Assembly: GCA_944391955.1 (NCBI GenBank)
Contig: CALXVG010000002.1
Coordinates: 1-64,000, forward strand
Direction: 5' to 3'
Origin: an uncultured Clostridia bacterium
GTDB lineage: Bacteria; Bacillota; Clostridia; TANB77; CAG-508
Length of the DNA: 64,000 nucleotides
Shown here: positions 26,142 to 34,873 of the stretch, piece after piece
Numbering within the stretch: the stretch's first letter is position 1
How the letters are laid out: each line of letters begins with the position of its first letter
Notes under the pieces: model-generated
What the model saw: the letters and a program-made list of their open reading frames with translations, nothing else
What the model was told of the DNA's origin: nothing
Databases searched by the model: none
Translations under genes and position numbers: made by a program

Positions 26142-26909
26142 GTGGTTGAAATAAAATCAAAACGAGAAATTGAAATAATGAAAGAAGCATGTAAATTAGC
26201 AAGAGCAACACAAAAAAAAGTTGAAGAAGCTATAAAGCCAGGTATATCTACTTGGGAATTAGATAAAATTGCTGAAGATTTTATTAGACAAAATAATGCA
26301 ATACCAGCACAAAAAAATTATCCACATCCAGACAGTAGAATAAAACCGTTTCCTGCAACATTATGTATATCTATAAATGATGAAGTTATTCATGGCATAC
26401 CATCAAAAAAAGTATTTTTAAGAGAAGGAGACATTGTAAGTGTAGACCTAGTAGTTTATAAAAATGGTTTTAATGGTGATTGTGCTAGAACATATATTGT
26501 AGGAAATGCTTCAGAAGAAGCAAAAAAATTAGTTGATATTACCCGAAAAGCATTTTTTGAAGGAATTAAATATGCAAAAAAAGGCAATAGAGTAGGAGAT
26601 ATATCACATGCCATAGGAGAATTTGTTACAAAAAATGGATATTCTGTAGTTAAAGAATTCCAAGGACATGGTATAGGAAGAGAAATGCACGAAGACCCAG
26701 CTGTTCCAAATTATGGAAAAGCTGGTAAAGGAATAAGACTAGAACCAGGAATGACAATAGCAGTAGAACCTATGGTAATGATAGGTAATGACAGTATTGT
26801 AGAATTAGATGATGGCTGGACAATAGTAACAGAAAGTGGAAACTTAGCAGCACATTATGAAAACACAATATTAATTACAGAAAAAGAACCAGAAATATTG
26901 ACAAATTAA
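26142..26909 (+). CDS. map: Methionine aminopeptidase type I
   Basis: A 255-aa MetAP that removes the initiator Met. Metal ligands are seen in SVDLVVYKNGFNGDCART (D, D), FQGHGIGREMHEDP (H), VEPMV (E) and the final NLAAHYENTI (E). The start is GTG at 26142 with SD AGAGGATG; the next ATG (codon 13) would cut the conserved N-terminus. A promoter for infA overlaps its 3' end. Confidence 0.96.
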   Translation: MVEIKSKREIEIMKEACKLARATQKKVEEAIKPGISTWELDKIAEDFIRQNNAIPAQKNYPHPDSRIKPFPATLCISINDEVIHGIPSKKVFLREGDIVSVDLVVYKNGFNGDCARTYIVGNASEEAKKLVDITRKAFFEGIKYAKKGNRVGDISHAIGEFVTKNGYSVVKEFQGHGIGREMHEDPAVPNYGKAGKGIRLEPGMTIAVEPMVMIGNDSIVELDDGWTIVTESGNLAAHYENTILITEKEPEILTN

Positions 26910-26926
26910 AGAAAATGGTATATAAT
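26898..26926 (+). promoter_or_regulatory. Internal promoter for infA-rpmJ-rpsM and the alpha operon
   Basis: TTGACA (26898-26903), 17 nt, TATAAT (26921-26926): a full consensus promoter whose -35 lies in the last codons of map. It would give infA, rpmJ, rpsM, rpsK, rpsD, rpoA and rplQ their own transcript. Confidence 0.8.
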
Positions 26927-26978
26927 TTAAAAGTTATTTAGTGTATAAATAAAATTCATTGTAGGAGGAAGAAAAAAA

Positions 26979-27197
26979 GTGTCAAAAGAGGACGTTATAG
27001 AAGTTGAAGGAATAGTGGTAGAAAGCTTACCTAATACACAATTCAAGGTTGAATTAGAAAACGGACACCAAGTATTAGCACATATTTCAGGAAAACTTAG
27101 AATGAATTATATAAAAATACTTCCAGGCGACAAAGTAAAATTAGAGTTATCTCCATATGACCTTACAAAAGGACGTATAACATGGAGAGACAAATAA
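26979..27197 (+). CDS. infA: Translation initiation factor IF-1
   Basis: A 72-aa S1/OB-fold IF-1: [20 protein letters not shown] and [23 protein letters not shown] start at 26979 after SD AGGAGGAAG. It blocks the A site during initiation. Confidence 0.97.
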   Translation: MSKEDVIEVEGIVVESLPNTQFKVELENGHQVLAHISGKLRMNYIKILPGDKVKLELSPYDLTKGRITWRDK

Positions 27198-27215
27198 AAT
27201 AATGAGGTGAAAAAA

Positions 27216-27329
27216 ATGAAAGTAAGACCATCAGTTAAAAAAATGTGTGAAAAATGCAAAGTTATAAAAAGAAAAGGTGTTACAAGAGTAATTTGTGAAA
27301 ACCCTAAACACAAACAAAGACAAGGATAA
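27216..27329 (+). CDS. rpmJ: 50S ribosomal protein L36
   Basis: A 37-aa L36 with the zinc ligands of the C+ form ([20 protein letters not shown] then PKHKQRQG). SD GAGGTG. It is 18 bp after infA. Confidence 0.96.
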   Translation: MKVRPSVKKMCEKCKVIKRKGVTRVICENPKHKQRQG

Positions 27330-27375
27330 TTAATCCTAATTAAATTAGCTAATAATATAAAAATAGTGCGGCTGT

Positions 27376-27412
27376 CCTAAAATTTTAAATTTTAGGAATA
27401 TCTGTTTTTATT
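27376..27412 (+). terminator. Hairpin between rpmJ and rpsM
   Basis: CCTAAAATTT and AAATTTTAGG (27376-27396) form a stem, with TTTTT about 12 bases later. It may partly terminate, or may be a control site ahead of rpsM. Confidence 0.4.
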
Positions 27413-27462
27413 TATTATATATACAATCCAAAAAAAAATTAATAAAGAGGTGAAAATTTATT

Positions 27463-27828
27463 ATGGCAAGAATTGCAGGAGTGGACTTACCTAAGGAAAA
27501 AAGAGTTGAAATAGGACTAACTTATATTTATGGTATAGGAAGAACAAGTTCTAACAAAATTTTAAAAGCAGCTGATGTAAATCCAGATATTAGAGTTAAA
27601 GATTTAACAGATGACCAAGTACAAAGCATAAGAAAAGCAATGGATGGTTATAAAGTTGAAGGAGACTTACGTAGAGAAGTTGCTCTAAATATTAAAAGAC
27701 TTACAGAAATAGGATGCTTTAGAGGAATGAGACATAAAAGAGGGTTACCAGTTAGAGGGCAAAGAACAAAAACTAATGCTCGTACAAGAAAAGGACCTAG
27801 AAAAGTTGTAAGCAGAAAAAGTAAATAA
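27463..27828 (+). CDS. rpsM: 30S ribosomal protein S13
   Basis: A 121-aa S13: [20 protein letters not shown], then [20 protein letters not shown]. 30S head protein contacting tRNA and L5. Confidence 0.97.
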   Translation: MARIAGVDLPKEKRVEIGLTYIYGIGRTSSNKILKAADVNPDIRVKDLTDDQVQSIRKAMDGYKVEGDLRREVALNIKRLTEIGCFRGMRHKRGLPVRGQRTKTNARTRKGPRKVVSRKSK

Positions 27829-27864
27829 ATTTTAAATTCCAAGTAAAAGGAGGAAAAACTAAAA

Positions 27865-28269
27865 ATGGCAAAAGTATCAAGTGCACAAAAAAAACCAATA
27901 ACTAGAAGAAGAGATAGAAAAAACATAGAAAAAGGTCAAGCTCATATTCATTCTAGTTTTAATAATACAATAGTTACAATCACAGATGAAAAGGGAAATG
28001 TTATTTCTTGGTCAAGTGCTGGAGGACTAGGTTTTAAAGGTTCAAGAAAAAGCACACCATATGCTGCAGGAGAAGTAGCTTTAACAGCTGCAAAAGCAGG
28101 TATGGAACATGGATTAAGAAGTGTAGCAGTATTTGTAAAAGGACCAGGTTCTGGAAGAGAAGCTGCTATTAGATCTTTACAAACAGCAGGATTAGAAATA
28201 AGCGCAATTAAAGATGTAACACCAATCCCACACAATGGTTGTAGACCACCAAAAAGAAGAAGAGTATAA
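27865..28269 (+). CDS. rpsK: 30S ribosomal protein S11
   Basis: A 134-aa S11: [20 protein letters not shown], then [16 protein letters not shown]. Platform protein of the 30S. SD AAAGGAGG. Confidence 0.97.
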   Translation: MAKVSSAQKKPITRRRDRKNIEKGQAHIHSSFNNTIVTITDEKGNVISWSSAGGLGFKGSRKSTPYAAGEVALTAAKAGMEHGLRSVAVFVKGPGSGREAAIRSLQTAGLEISAIKDVTPIPHNGCRPPKRRRV

Positions 28270-28330
28270 AACGGAAGTCTGAGGACGGATGTCGGATGAC
28301 AGATGTCGGATGTCGGAAGACAGAAATGGG
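28270..28330 (+). repeat. GC-richer 7-bp tandem array after rpsK
   Basis: Eight degenerate heptads (CGGAAGT, CTGAGGA, CGGATGT, CGGATGA, CAGATGT, CGGATGT, CGGAAGA, CAGAAAT) start two bases after the rpsK stop codon. Same family as the array at 20119. Confidence 0.8.
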
Positions 28331-28354
28331 AATTTTTAAGAAGGAGGAAATAAA

Positions 28355-28981
28355 ATGTCAAGATATAAAGACGAACAATGCCGTATTTGCCGTAGAGAAG
28401 GGCAAAAATTGTTCTTAAAAGGTTCAAGATGCTATACAGATAAGTGCAGTATTACAAGAAGAAATTATGCACCAGGAGAACATGGACAAGGTAAGAAAAA
28501 ATTATCTGAATATGGAATGCAATTAAGAGAAAAACAAAAAACAAAATATTTCTATGGAGTAGGAGAAAAACAATTTAGAAAATACTTCGAAATGGCTGAA
28601 ACAAAAAAAGGTATAACAGGTGAAAACCTATTACAAATATTAGAAAGCAGATTAGACAATGTTGTTTATAGAGCAGGATTTGGTTCATCTAGAGCACAAG
28701 CAAGACAACTTGTTAATCATGGACATTTTGACGTAAATGGAAAAAAAGTAAATATTCCATCATATTTAGTAAAAGCTGGAGATGTTATATCAGTTAGAGA
28801 AATTAAAAAAGACAATAAAACAATTAAAGAAAACTTAGAAGTAAATAAAGCAAAACCAGTTCCAGAATGGTTAGAAAAAGATAATAAAAACTTACAAGTA
28901 AAAGTTGTAAGATTAGCATCTAGAGAAGATGTAGATATTCCAGTTGAAGAACACTTAATAGTAGAGTTATATTCAAAATAG
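28355..28981 (+). CDS. rpsD: 30S ribosomal protein S4
   Basis: A 208-aa S4 of the zinc form ([23 protein letters not shown]) followed by [20 protein letters not shown] and the S4 domain [20 protein letters not shown]. It starts 30S assembly. SD AAGGAGG. Confidence 0.97.
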   Translation: MSRYKDEQCRICRREGQKLFLKGSRCYTDKCSITRRNYAPGEHGQGKKKLSEYGMQLREKQKTKYFYGVGEKQFRKYFEMAETKKGITGENLLQILESRLDNVVYRAGFGSSRAQARQLVNHGHFDVNGKKVNIPSYLVKAGDVISVREIKKDNKTIKENLEVNKAKPVPEWLEKDNKNLQVKVVRLASREDVDIPVEEHLIVELYSK

Positions 28982-29060
28982 AATTTAGAATTTAGAGTTT
29001 AGAATTTGGAATTTGGAATTTAGAGTTTGGAATTTAGAAATTTTCATATATTTCTAAATA
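28981..29060 (+). repeat. A+T-rich 7-bp tandem array after rpsD
   Basis: Eight heptads of GARTTTR (GAATTTA, GAATTTA, GAGTTTA, GAATTTG, GAATTTG, GAATTTA, GAGTTTG, GAATTTA) start on the last base of the rpsD stop codon. ATTTAGAAA at the array end pairs with TTTCTAAAT downstream, giving a terminal hairpin as at 25369. Confidence 0.8.
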
Positions 29061-29087
29061 CAAAACTAAATTAGGAGGTTAAAATTA

Positions 29088-30035
29088 ATGATTGAATTTG
29101 AAAAACCAAATATTGAATGCCTAGCAATAAATGAAGACGAAAGTTATGGAAAATTCGTATGTGAACCATTAGAGAGAGGGTATGGAATGACAATAGGAAA
29201 TTCACTAAGAAGAATATTATTGTCTTCATTACCAGGAGCAGCAATAACAAGTGTTAAAATTGAAGGAGCAGTACACGAATTTTCAAGTATACCAAATGTA
29301 GTTGAAGATGTACCAGAAATTATAGTAAACTTAAAAAGTGTAAGACTAAAAATGCACGAAAATGAAGTAAAAACTATAAGAATAGACTTCAATGGAGAAG
29401 GCGAAGTAAAAGCAGGAGATATAATAACAGATTCATCTGTAGAAATATTAAATCCAGACTTGCATATAGCAACAGTAGCTGAAGGTGGTTTTTTACATAT
29501 GGAAATGACTGTTGATAGAGGAAGAGGATATAATGTTGCAGAAAAAAATAAAACAGAAAATCAATCAATAGATGTATTACCAATAGATTCTATATTTACA
29601 CCAGTAAAAAAAGTAAATTACTCAGTTGAAAATACTAGAGTAGGGCAATCAATTGATTATGATAAATTAACAATAGAAATTTGGACAGACGGAAGCTTAA
29701 AAGCATATGAAGCAATAAGCTTAGCAGCAAAAGTTATGGTTAGCCATTTAGAATTGTTTATTGATTTATCAGAAACAGCAAGAAATACTAAGGTAATGGT
29801 AGAAAAAACAGAATCTAAGAGAGAAAAAATATTGGAAATGCCAATAGAAGAGTTAGAATTATCTGTAAGATCATATAATTGTCTAAAAAGAGCAGGAATA
29901 TCAACAGTTGAAGATTTAGCAAATAAATCTGAAGCAGATATGATGAAAGTAAGAAATTTAGGTAAAAAATCATTAGATGAAGTTATTAACAAATTACATT
30001 CATTAGATTTAAATTTCGCTTCAGAAGAAGAATAA
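29088..30035 (+). CDS. rpoA: RNA polymerase alpha subunit
   Basis: A 315-aa alpha subunit. N-terminal assembly domain with [20 protein letters not shown] and [13 protein letters not shown]; the C-terminal domain (about 245-310) has [20 protein letters not shown] and [11 protein letters not shown], the UP-element contact helices. SD AGGAGG. Confidence 0.97.
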   Translation: MIEFEKPNIECLAINEDESYGKFVCEPLERGYGMTIGNSLRRILLSSLPGAAITSVKIEGAVHEFSSIPNVVEDVPEIIVNLKSVRLKMHENEVKTIRIDFNGEGEVKAGDIITDSSVEILNPDLHIATVAEGGFLHMEMTVDRGRGYNVAEKNKTENQSIDVLPIDSIFTPVKKVNYSVENTRVGQSIDYDKLTIEIWTDGSLKAYEAISLAAKVMVSHLELFIDLSETARNTKVMVEKTESKREKILEMPIEELELSVRSYNCLKRAGISTVEDLANKSEADMMKVRNLGKKSLDEVINKLHSLDLNFASEEE

Positions 30036-30060
30036 AATAATTATAAGGAGGCTGAATAAA

Positions 30061-30579
30061 TTGGCTAGAAAGTTAGGAAGAACAACAGACCAAAGAATGG
30101 CAATGTTGAAAAATTTAACAACAGACTTATTAGTATATGGTAGAATAGAAACAACAGAAGCTAGAGCTAAAGAAGTTAGAGGATTAGCTGAAAACTTAAT
30201 AGCATTAGCAGTAAAGGAAAAAGACAATTACGAAGAAGTTGAAGTAAAAGTTGTTAAAGCAAAATTAGATAGTAAAGGTAATAAAGAATTAGAAAAAGTT
30301 ACAAGTAAAAATGGTAAAGAATATCTAAGAGTAGTTAAAGAAGAAAAAACAGAAAAAAGACAAAAAGATATGCCAACAAGATTAAATGCAAGAAGAAAAA
30401 TAATGGCAAAAACTAACAAAGTTAAAGACAAAGATGGAAATAAGATTGATTTACCAGCAAAATTATTTGGTGAAATAGCAACAAAATATGAAAATAGACA
30501 AGGTGGATATACAAGAATATTAAAACTTGGACCAAGAAAAGGAGATAATGCCGAAAGAGTAATAATTGAATTAGTGTAA
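30061..30579 (+). CDS. rplQ: 50S ribosomal protein L17 with internal insertion
   Basis: A 172-aa L17, about 50 residues longer than the usual 115-125. The N-terminal half [20 protein letters not shown] and the end [20 protein letters not shown] are canonical; residues about 55-105 are a Lys/Glu/Val-rich insertion ([20 protein letters not shown]...). TTG start at 30061 with SD AAGGAGG. L17 lies near the tunnel exit. Confidence 0.95.
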   Translation: MARKLGRTTDQRMAMLKNLTTDLLVYGRIETTEARAKEVRGLAENLIALAVKEKDNYEEVEVKVVKAKLDSKGNKELEKVTSKNGKEYLRVVKEEKTEKRQKDMPTRLNARRKIMAKTNKVKDKDGNKIDLPAKLFGEIATKYENRQGGYTRILKLGPRKGDNAERVIIELV

Positions 30580-30595
30580 GAGGAGATGATAACTT

Positions 30596-30763
30596 ATGTT
30601 AGCAAAATCATGGAAAAAAATAGGAATAATAATTTTAATAATTGCATGTTTGATAAACATAGGTCATAAGCTTGCGACTAAAATATCTTTCAATGATGTT
30701 ATCACAGAAATAAAAAACAGTTTTAATCAAGAAAAAACTGAAAACAACCCAAATAATAATTAA
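30596..30763 (+). CDS. Small single-pass membrane protein
   Basis: A 55-aa ORF, too short for most gene callers: one hydrophobic helix (about 9-24, IGIIILIIACLINIG) and an Asn/Glu-rich polar tail. SD AGAGGAG, 16 bp after rplQ and 31 bp before rpmE, so probably co-transcribed. Family unknown. Confidence 0.55.
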   Translation: MLAKSWKKIGIIILIIACLINIGHKLATKISFNDVITEIKNSFNQEKTENNPNNN

Positions 30764-30794
30764 ATATAGTATGGAAAAGAGAGGTGTATCTTAA

Positions 30795-30995
30795 GTGAAA
30801 AAAGAAATACAACCACAATATGGAGAAACAACAATAACATGTGCTTGTGGAAAAGTATATCATGTAGGATCAACAAAAAAAGATTTAAAAGTCGATATAT
30901 GTTCAAATTGTCATGCTTTCTGGACAGGTAACTTAAAAAGAGATACAACAGGAGGAAGAGCAGACAGATTTAAAAAGAAATATGGTATCGAATAA
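30795..30995 (+). CDS. rpmE: 50S ribosomal protein L31, zinc type
   Basis: A 66-aa L31 with Cys ligands (TITCACGKVYHVGST, then DICSNCHAFWTG) and GGRADRFKKKYG at the end. GTG start at 30795 with SD AGAGGTG. It closes the ribosomal block. Confidence 0.96.
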   Translation: MKKEIQPQYGETTITCACGKVYHVGSTKKDLKVDICSNCHAFWTGNLKRDTTGGRADRFKKKYGIE

Positions 30996-31016
30996 TATGA
31001 AAAAGCATAATAAAAA

Positions 31017-31050
31017 CAGTATAATCAAATTATACTGTCTTTATTTTTGC
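31017..31050 (+). terminator. Terminator after rpmE
   Basis: ACAGTATAAT (31017-31026) and ATTATACTGT (31030-31039) form a perfect 10-bp stem followed by a T-rich tract. Confidence 0.85.
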
Positions 31051-31060
31051 TTTTTTATTT

Positions 31061-31456
31061 TTACTCTTGATCTCCTTTATATAAAAATGCATGTGCAATT
31101 ACTGCAACAACACCTATAACTAAAAGCCAAAAACCAAAACCAGGAGAACCTAGCTCAAAAGCATCACCTGAATCAACTAATATAATAATTGCAGAAAGAA
31201 TACCAGGAACTAAAAGCCATTTTGGATTTCTTAATTTATATAAGAAATTTGCTTTTCCTTCAGGTATTTTTGCAATTATAAAATCAATAAATATTAATAA
31301 TAATGCAATAATTCCTAGAATTAAAGTGAATACTCCGTCTCCCTCTATGAAATTAACACTATGTTTTCTTATAGTCATAAAAGGAAAGAAGTTTCCTATT
31401 ATAAGAAGAATTGCACCTACTGCACCTAAAATTTTAGTCTTTTTTAAATATTCCAT
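31061..31456 (-). CDS. Four-helix membrane protein, hypothetical
   Basis: A 131-aa protein with four membrane helices (about 9-27, 45-65, 82-100, 110-126) and a short loop after the first (FMTIRKHSVNFIEGDG). The start is ATG 31456 (SD AAGAGGTG), not the TTG seven codons upstream. It resembles small DUF-type membrane proteins of Clostridia, but I do not assign a family. It is monocistronic, on the opposite strand to its neighbours, and convergent with rpmE. Confidence 0.7.
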   Translation of the reverse strand: MEYLKKTKILGAVGAILLIIGNFFPFMTIRKHSVNFIEGDGVFTLILGIIALLLIFIDFIIAKIPEGKANFLYKLRNPKWLLVPGILSAIIILVDSGDAFELGSPGFGFWLLVIGVVAVIAHAFLYKGDQE

Positions 31457-31559
31457 TTTTATATCACCTCTTGGCAAATATAATATAACAATTAGTAAAA
31501 AAAGTCAATAAAAAAAAAGACAAAAAATAAGAAAAATGGCGGTAATTACAAGCTAATTA

Positions 31560-31588
31560 TTTACTTTTTTTACTATTTATAGTATAAT
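31560..31588 (+). promoter_or_regulatory. Promoter of the FxLYD-like gene
   Basis: TTTACT (31560-31565), 17 nt, TATAAT (31583-31588), 29 bp before the start codon. Confidence 0.5.
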
Positions 31589-31616
31589 TCAAATATATGA
31601 AAAAAGGAGCAAAATT

Positions 31617-32087
31617 ATGAAAAAAATATTTAGATATATCATTATATTAGTTGTGACATATATTTTAGTAGGAGTATTTACATATTTTATAACAAAACAA
31701 TATTATAGAGATTTTAGCAATTATGAAATATTAACAGAAAATCCACAAATAGAAATTACAGAATGTAAAACATCTTATGCAAAAGGTTATATAAAAGGAA
31801 CGGTTACAAATACAACAGGGGAAATAATAGATGAATCAAATGTACAATTAACAATATATAATAAAAATGGAGAATTTCTAGGATGTGAATATTATACAAT
31901 TCAATATTTCCATCCACAAGAAAATGCAAGTTTTGAGATTAATTTTGCATATAAAAATATAGGAAACATAGAAATAAGAGTAATAAATGAAAAATTAGAA
32001 ACTATTAAAGGAGGACTTCTTAATAGTATAGATGATGAAATGTTAGGATATGGAATAATAACATTTTTACTATTTAAGCCTATTTAG
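31617..32087 (+). CDS. Membrane-anchored protein with FxLYD-like domain
   Basis: A 156-aa protein: one N-terminal membrane helix (about 5-27), then an extracellular beta domain resembling FxLYD (GYIKGTVTNTTGEIIDESNV, then LTIYNKNGEFLGCEYY). Such domains are common in secreted Gram-positive proteins of unknown role. SD AAAAGGAG. It lies upstream of ruvB but has its own promoter. Confidence 0.7.
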   Translation: MKKIFRYIIILVVTYILVGVFTYFITKQYYRDFSNYEILTENPQIEITECKTSYAKGYIKGTVTNTTGEIIDESNVQLTIYNKNGEFLGCEYYTIQYFHPQENASFEINFAYKNIGNIEIRVINEKLETIKGGLLNSIDDEMLGYGIITFLLFKPI

Positions 32088-32129
32088 ATATTATACATTT
32101 TAAACTAATAAAAGAAAGAGGAACATGGG

Positions 32130-33134
32130 ATGGATGACGAAAACCTATTAATTCCTAATTTACAAGATAATGAGGAAGAAAAAGTTGAAAATACATTAAG
32201 ACCACGAACATTAAATGAATATATAGGACAAACTAAAGTAAAAGAAAACATGAAAGTTTATATAGAGGCTGCAAAAAAAAGAAATGAACCTTTAGACCAT
32301 GTTTTACTATATGGTCCACCAGGGCTTGGAAAAACAACATTAGCTAATATAATTGCAACAGAAATGAATTCAAATATCAGAATAACTTCTGGACCAGCAA
32401 TAGAAAAGCCTGGAGATTTAGCTGCTTTACTTACAAACTTGTCGCCAAATGATGTATTGTTTATAGATGAAATTCATAGATTAAACAGAAGCGTAGAAGA
32501 AATCTTATATCCAGCATTAGAAGATTACAACTTAGATATAATCATAGGAAAAGGACCAAGTGCAAGGTCAATAAGATTAGATTTACCTAAATTTACATTA
32601 GTTGCAGCTACAACTAGAGCAGGTTCATTAACTACTCCGTTGAGAGATAGATTTGGAATTGTAAGTAGACTAGAATTATATGATGAAGAACAATTACAAA
32701 CTATTGTAGAAAGATCTGCAGAAATAATGGGAATAAAAATAGATGAATGTGGTTCAATGGAAATTGCAAAACGTTCAAGAGGAACCCCAAGAATAGCTAA
32801 TAGACTATTAAAAAGAGTAAGAGATTATGCATCAGTCTTAGGAGATGGAACAATAACAAGAGATATTGCAGATATATCACTAAGAAAATTAGAAATTGAC
32901 GCTTTAGGACTAGATAATATTGATAGAAAAATATTAGAAACAATAATAACAAACTACTCAGGAGGACCAGTTGGAGTAGAAACACTAGCATCAACAATAG
33001 GAGAAGAAGTTGAAACAATAGAAGATGTTTATGAACCATACTTGATGCAAAAAAACTTTATTGGACGTACTCCAAGGGGAAGAGTAGCACTACCTAAGGC
33101 ATATGAGCATTTAGGCTTAGAAATACAAAAATAA
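32130..33134 (+). CDS. ruvB: Holliday junction branch migration helicase RuvB
   Basis: A 334-aa AAA+ motor. Walker [13 protein letters not shown], Walker [14 protein letters not shown], arginine-finger region [14 protein letters not shown], sensor [18 protein letters not shown], and the winged-helix end [12 protein letters not shown]. It drives branch migration with RuvA, whose gene is not adjacent here. Confidence 0.97.
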   Translation: MDDENLLIPNLQDNEEEKVENTLRPRTLNEYIGQTKVKENMKVYIEAAKKRNEPLDHVLLYGPPGLGKTTLANIIATEMNSNIRITSGPAIEKPGDLAALLTNLSPNDVLFIDEIHRLNRSVEEILYPALEDYNLDIIIGKGPSARSIRLDLPKFTLVAATTRAGSLTTPLRDRFGIVSRLELYDEEQLQTIVERSAEIMGIKIDECGSMEIAKRSRGTPRIANRLLKRVRDYASVLGDGTITRDIADISLRKLEIDALGLDNIDRKILETIITNYSGGPVGVETLASTIGEEVETIEDVYEPYLMQKNFIGRTPRGRVALPKAYEHLGLEIQK

Positions 33135-33156
33135 TAAAATTCGAGAGGAAATTCAT

Positions 33157-33714
33157 ATGAAATTATTATTACATACATGTTGTGCACCTTGTAGTGTATA
33201 TTGTATAGACACATTGAGAAAAGAAGATATAGAACCAACAATATATTGGTATAATCCTAATATTCATCCATACAAAGAATACACAGCAAGGAGAGATTGT
33301 TTAAAAGAATATACAAAACTAATTAATGCTCAAGCTATATTCGAAGAAGAATATGGCTTGAGAAAATTTTGCCAAAATACAATAGAAGATTTAGAAAATA
33401 GATGTTCAAATTATTGTTATAAAGTAAGATTAGAAAAAACAGCAAAATATGCAAAAGAGAACGGATATGATAGTTTTTCAACAACACTATTAGTTAGCCC
33501 ATATCAAAAACATGAAGAACTAAAAATAATAGGTGAACAATTAGCAAAAAAATATGAGATAGAATTTATATATAGAGATTTTAGAATAGGATTTAGAGAA
33601 GGACAAGCAAAAGCAAGAGAACTAGGATTATATATGCAGAAATACTGTGGTTGCATATTTTCAGAAGAAGAAAGGTATAGAAAACAGATTGAAAAAGATA
33701 GAAAAAATAAATAG
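33157..33714 (+). CDS. queH: Epoxyqueuosine reductase QueH
   Basis: A 185-aa QueH (DUF208) that makes queuosine from epoxyqueuosine in tRNA. The paired-Cys motif LLHTCCAPCSVYC starts the protein, WYNPNIHPYKEYTARRDCL follows, and the C-terminal CGC (MQKYCGCIFSEEERY) completes the metal-binding Cys set. It is 22 bp after ruvB. Confidence 0.92.
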   Translation: MKLLLHTCCAPCSVYCIDTLRKEDIEPTIYWYNPNIHPYKEYTARRDCLKEYTKLINAQAIFEEEYGLRKFCQNTIEDLENRCSNYCYKVRLEKTAKYAKENGYDSFSTTLLVSPYQKHEELKIIGEQLAKKYEIEFIYRDFRIGFREGQAKARELGLYMQKYCGCIFSEEERYRKQIEKDRKNK

Positions 33715-33774
33715 CAAAATTGTATTGACGATGGAGAAAAAAATTCGGGGATGTAAAGGAAGTGAAATTTGTAT

Positions 33775-34831
33775 ATGGGTAAGAAGAAAAATGAAATATC
33801 GATTCGTTCTAGTGCAGCGGAATATTTAACTTATGTAGCAGCAATAGGAGATGATAAAAATTCTATAGAAGTTAGATATGAAGATGAAAATATATGGTTA
33901 ACTCAAAGAATGTTGGCAACTATATATGGAGTTAATATTGCAACTATAAATGAGCATATCAAAAATATTTATAAAGACAATGAGCTAGAGAAAGATTCAA
34001 CTATTAGGAAATTCCTAATAGTTCAAAAAGAAGGTAACAGAGAGGTTTCAAGAAATGTTGCACATTATAATCTACAAATGATAATTGCGGTTGGATTTAA
34101 AGTTAATAATGAAAGAGCTGTACAATTTAGAAAATGGGCGAATCAAATTGTAAAAGATTATACCATAAAAGGTTGGGTAATGGATGATGATAGACTAAAA
34201 AATGGTGGGTCAGTCTTAACAGAAAAGTACTTTGAAGAACAACTAGAACGTATTAGAGAGATAAGAATGTCAGAAAGAAAATTTTATCAAAAAATTACTG
34301 ATATTTATGCAACCTCAATTGATTATGATAAAACAGCAAAAGCTACAATTAGATTTTTTAAATCAGTTCAGAATAAGCTTCATTTTGCAGTTTCACGGAA
34401 ATACTGCAGCTGAAATTATCTATAATAGAGCAGACCATAGAAAAGAACATATGGGTTTAACTTCTTGGGAAGGTGCTACAAATAGTAAAATACATAAATA
34501 TGATGTAGTAATAGCAAAGAATTACTTATCTGAAATAGAAATTGTTCAATTAGAAAGAATGGTATCAGCATATTTGGATTTGGCAGAAATGCAAGCAATG
34601 AGACATATTCCAATGACGATGGAAGATTGGGAAGAAAGATTAAATGGATTTTTAAAATTGTGGGATCACGAAATACTACAAGACAACGGGAAAATATCAG
34701 CAGAAATGGCAAAAATACATGCAGAAACAGAGTTTGAAAAATATAGAATTGTACAAGATCAAATTTATATATCAGATTTTGATGAATTGCTTTTAAAAGC
34801 AAAAAAGATAGAAAAAAATGATAAAAAATAG
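33775..34831 (+). pseudogene. RhuM-family (virulence-associated) gene, frameshifted
   Basis: Two overlapping frames make one RhuM protein of about 350 aa. Frame 1 gives the N-terminal part (ISIRSSAAEYLTYVAAIGDD, LTQRMLATIYGV) up to NKLHFA; frame 2 resumes with FHGNTAAEIIYNRADHRKEH and continues to the end (SDFDELLLKAKK). The break is at 34391-34393, where gca-gtttcac has one T too many. RhuM genes are patchily distributed and often carried by mobile DNA or near restriction-modification loci; their biochemical role is unclear. A sequencing error is possible. A TTG at 33769 is an alternative start. Confidence 0.85.
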
Positions 34832-34873
34832 AAAATTAGAAGAAATAGATTATTAGACTAAAAGGAGCTAGTA

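Noticed and set aside
34381-34400. Programmed ribosomal frameshift in the RhuM gene
   Set aside because: There is no slippery heptamer or downstream structure, and the family is normally one frame; a simple 1-base insertion is more likely.
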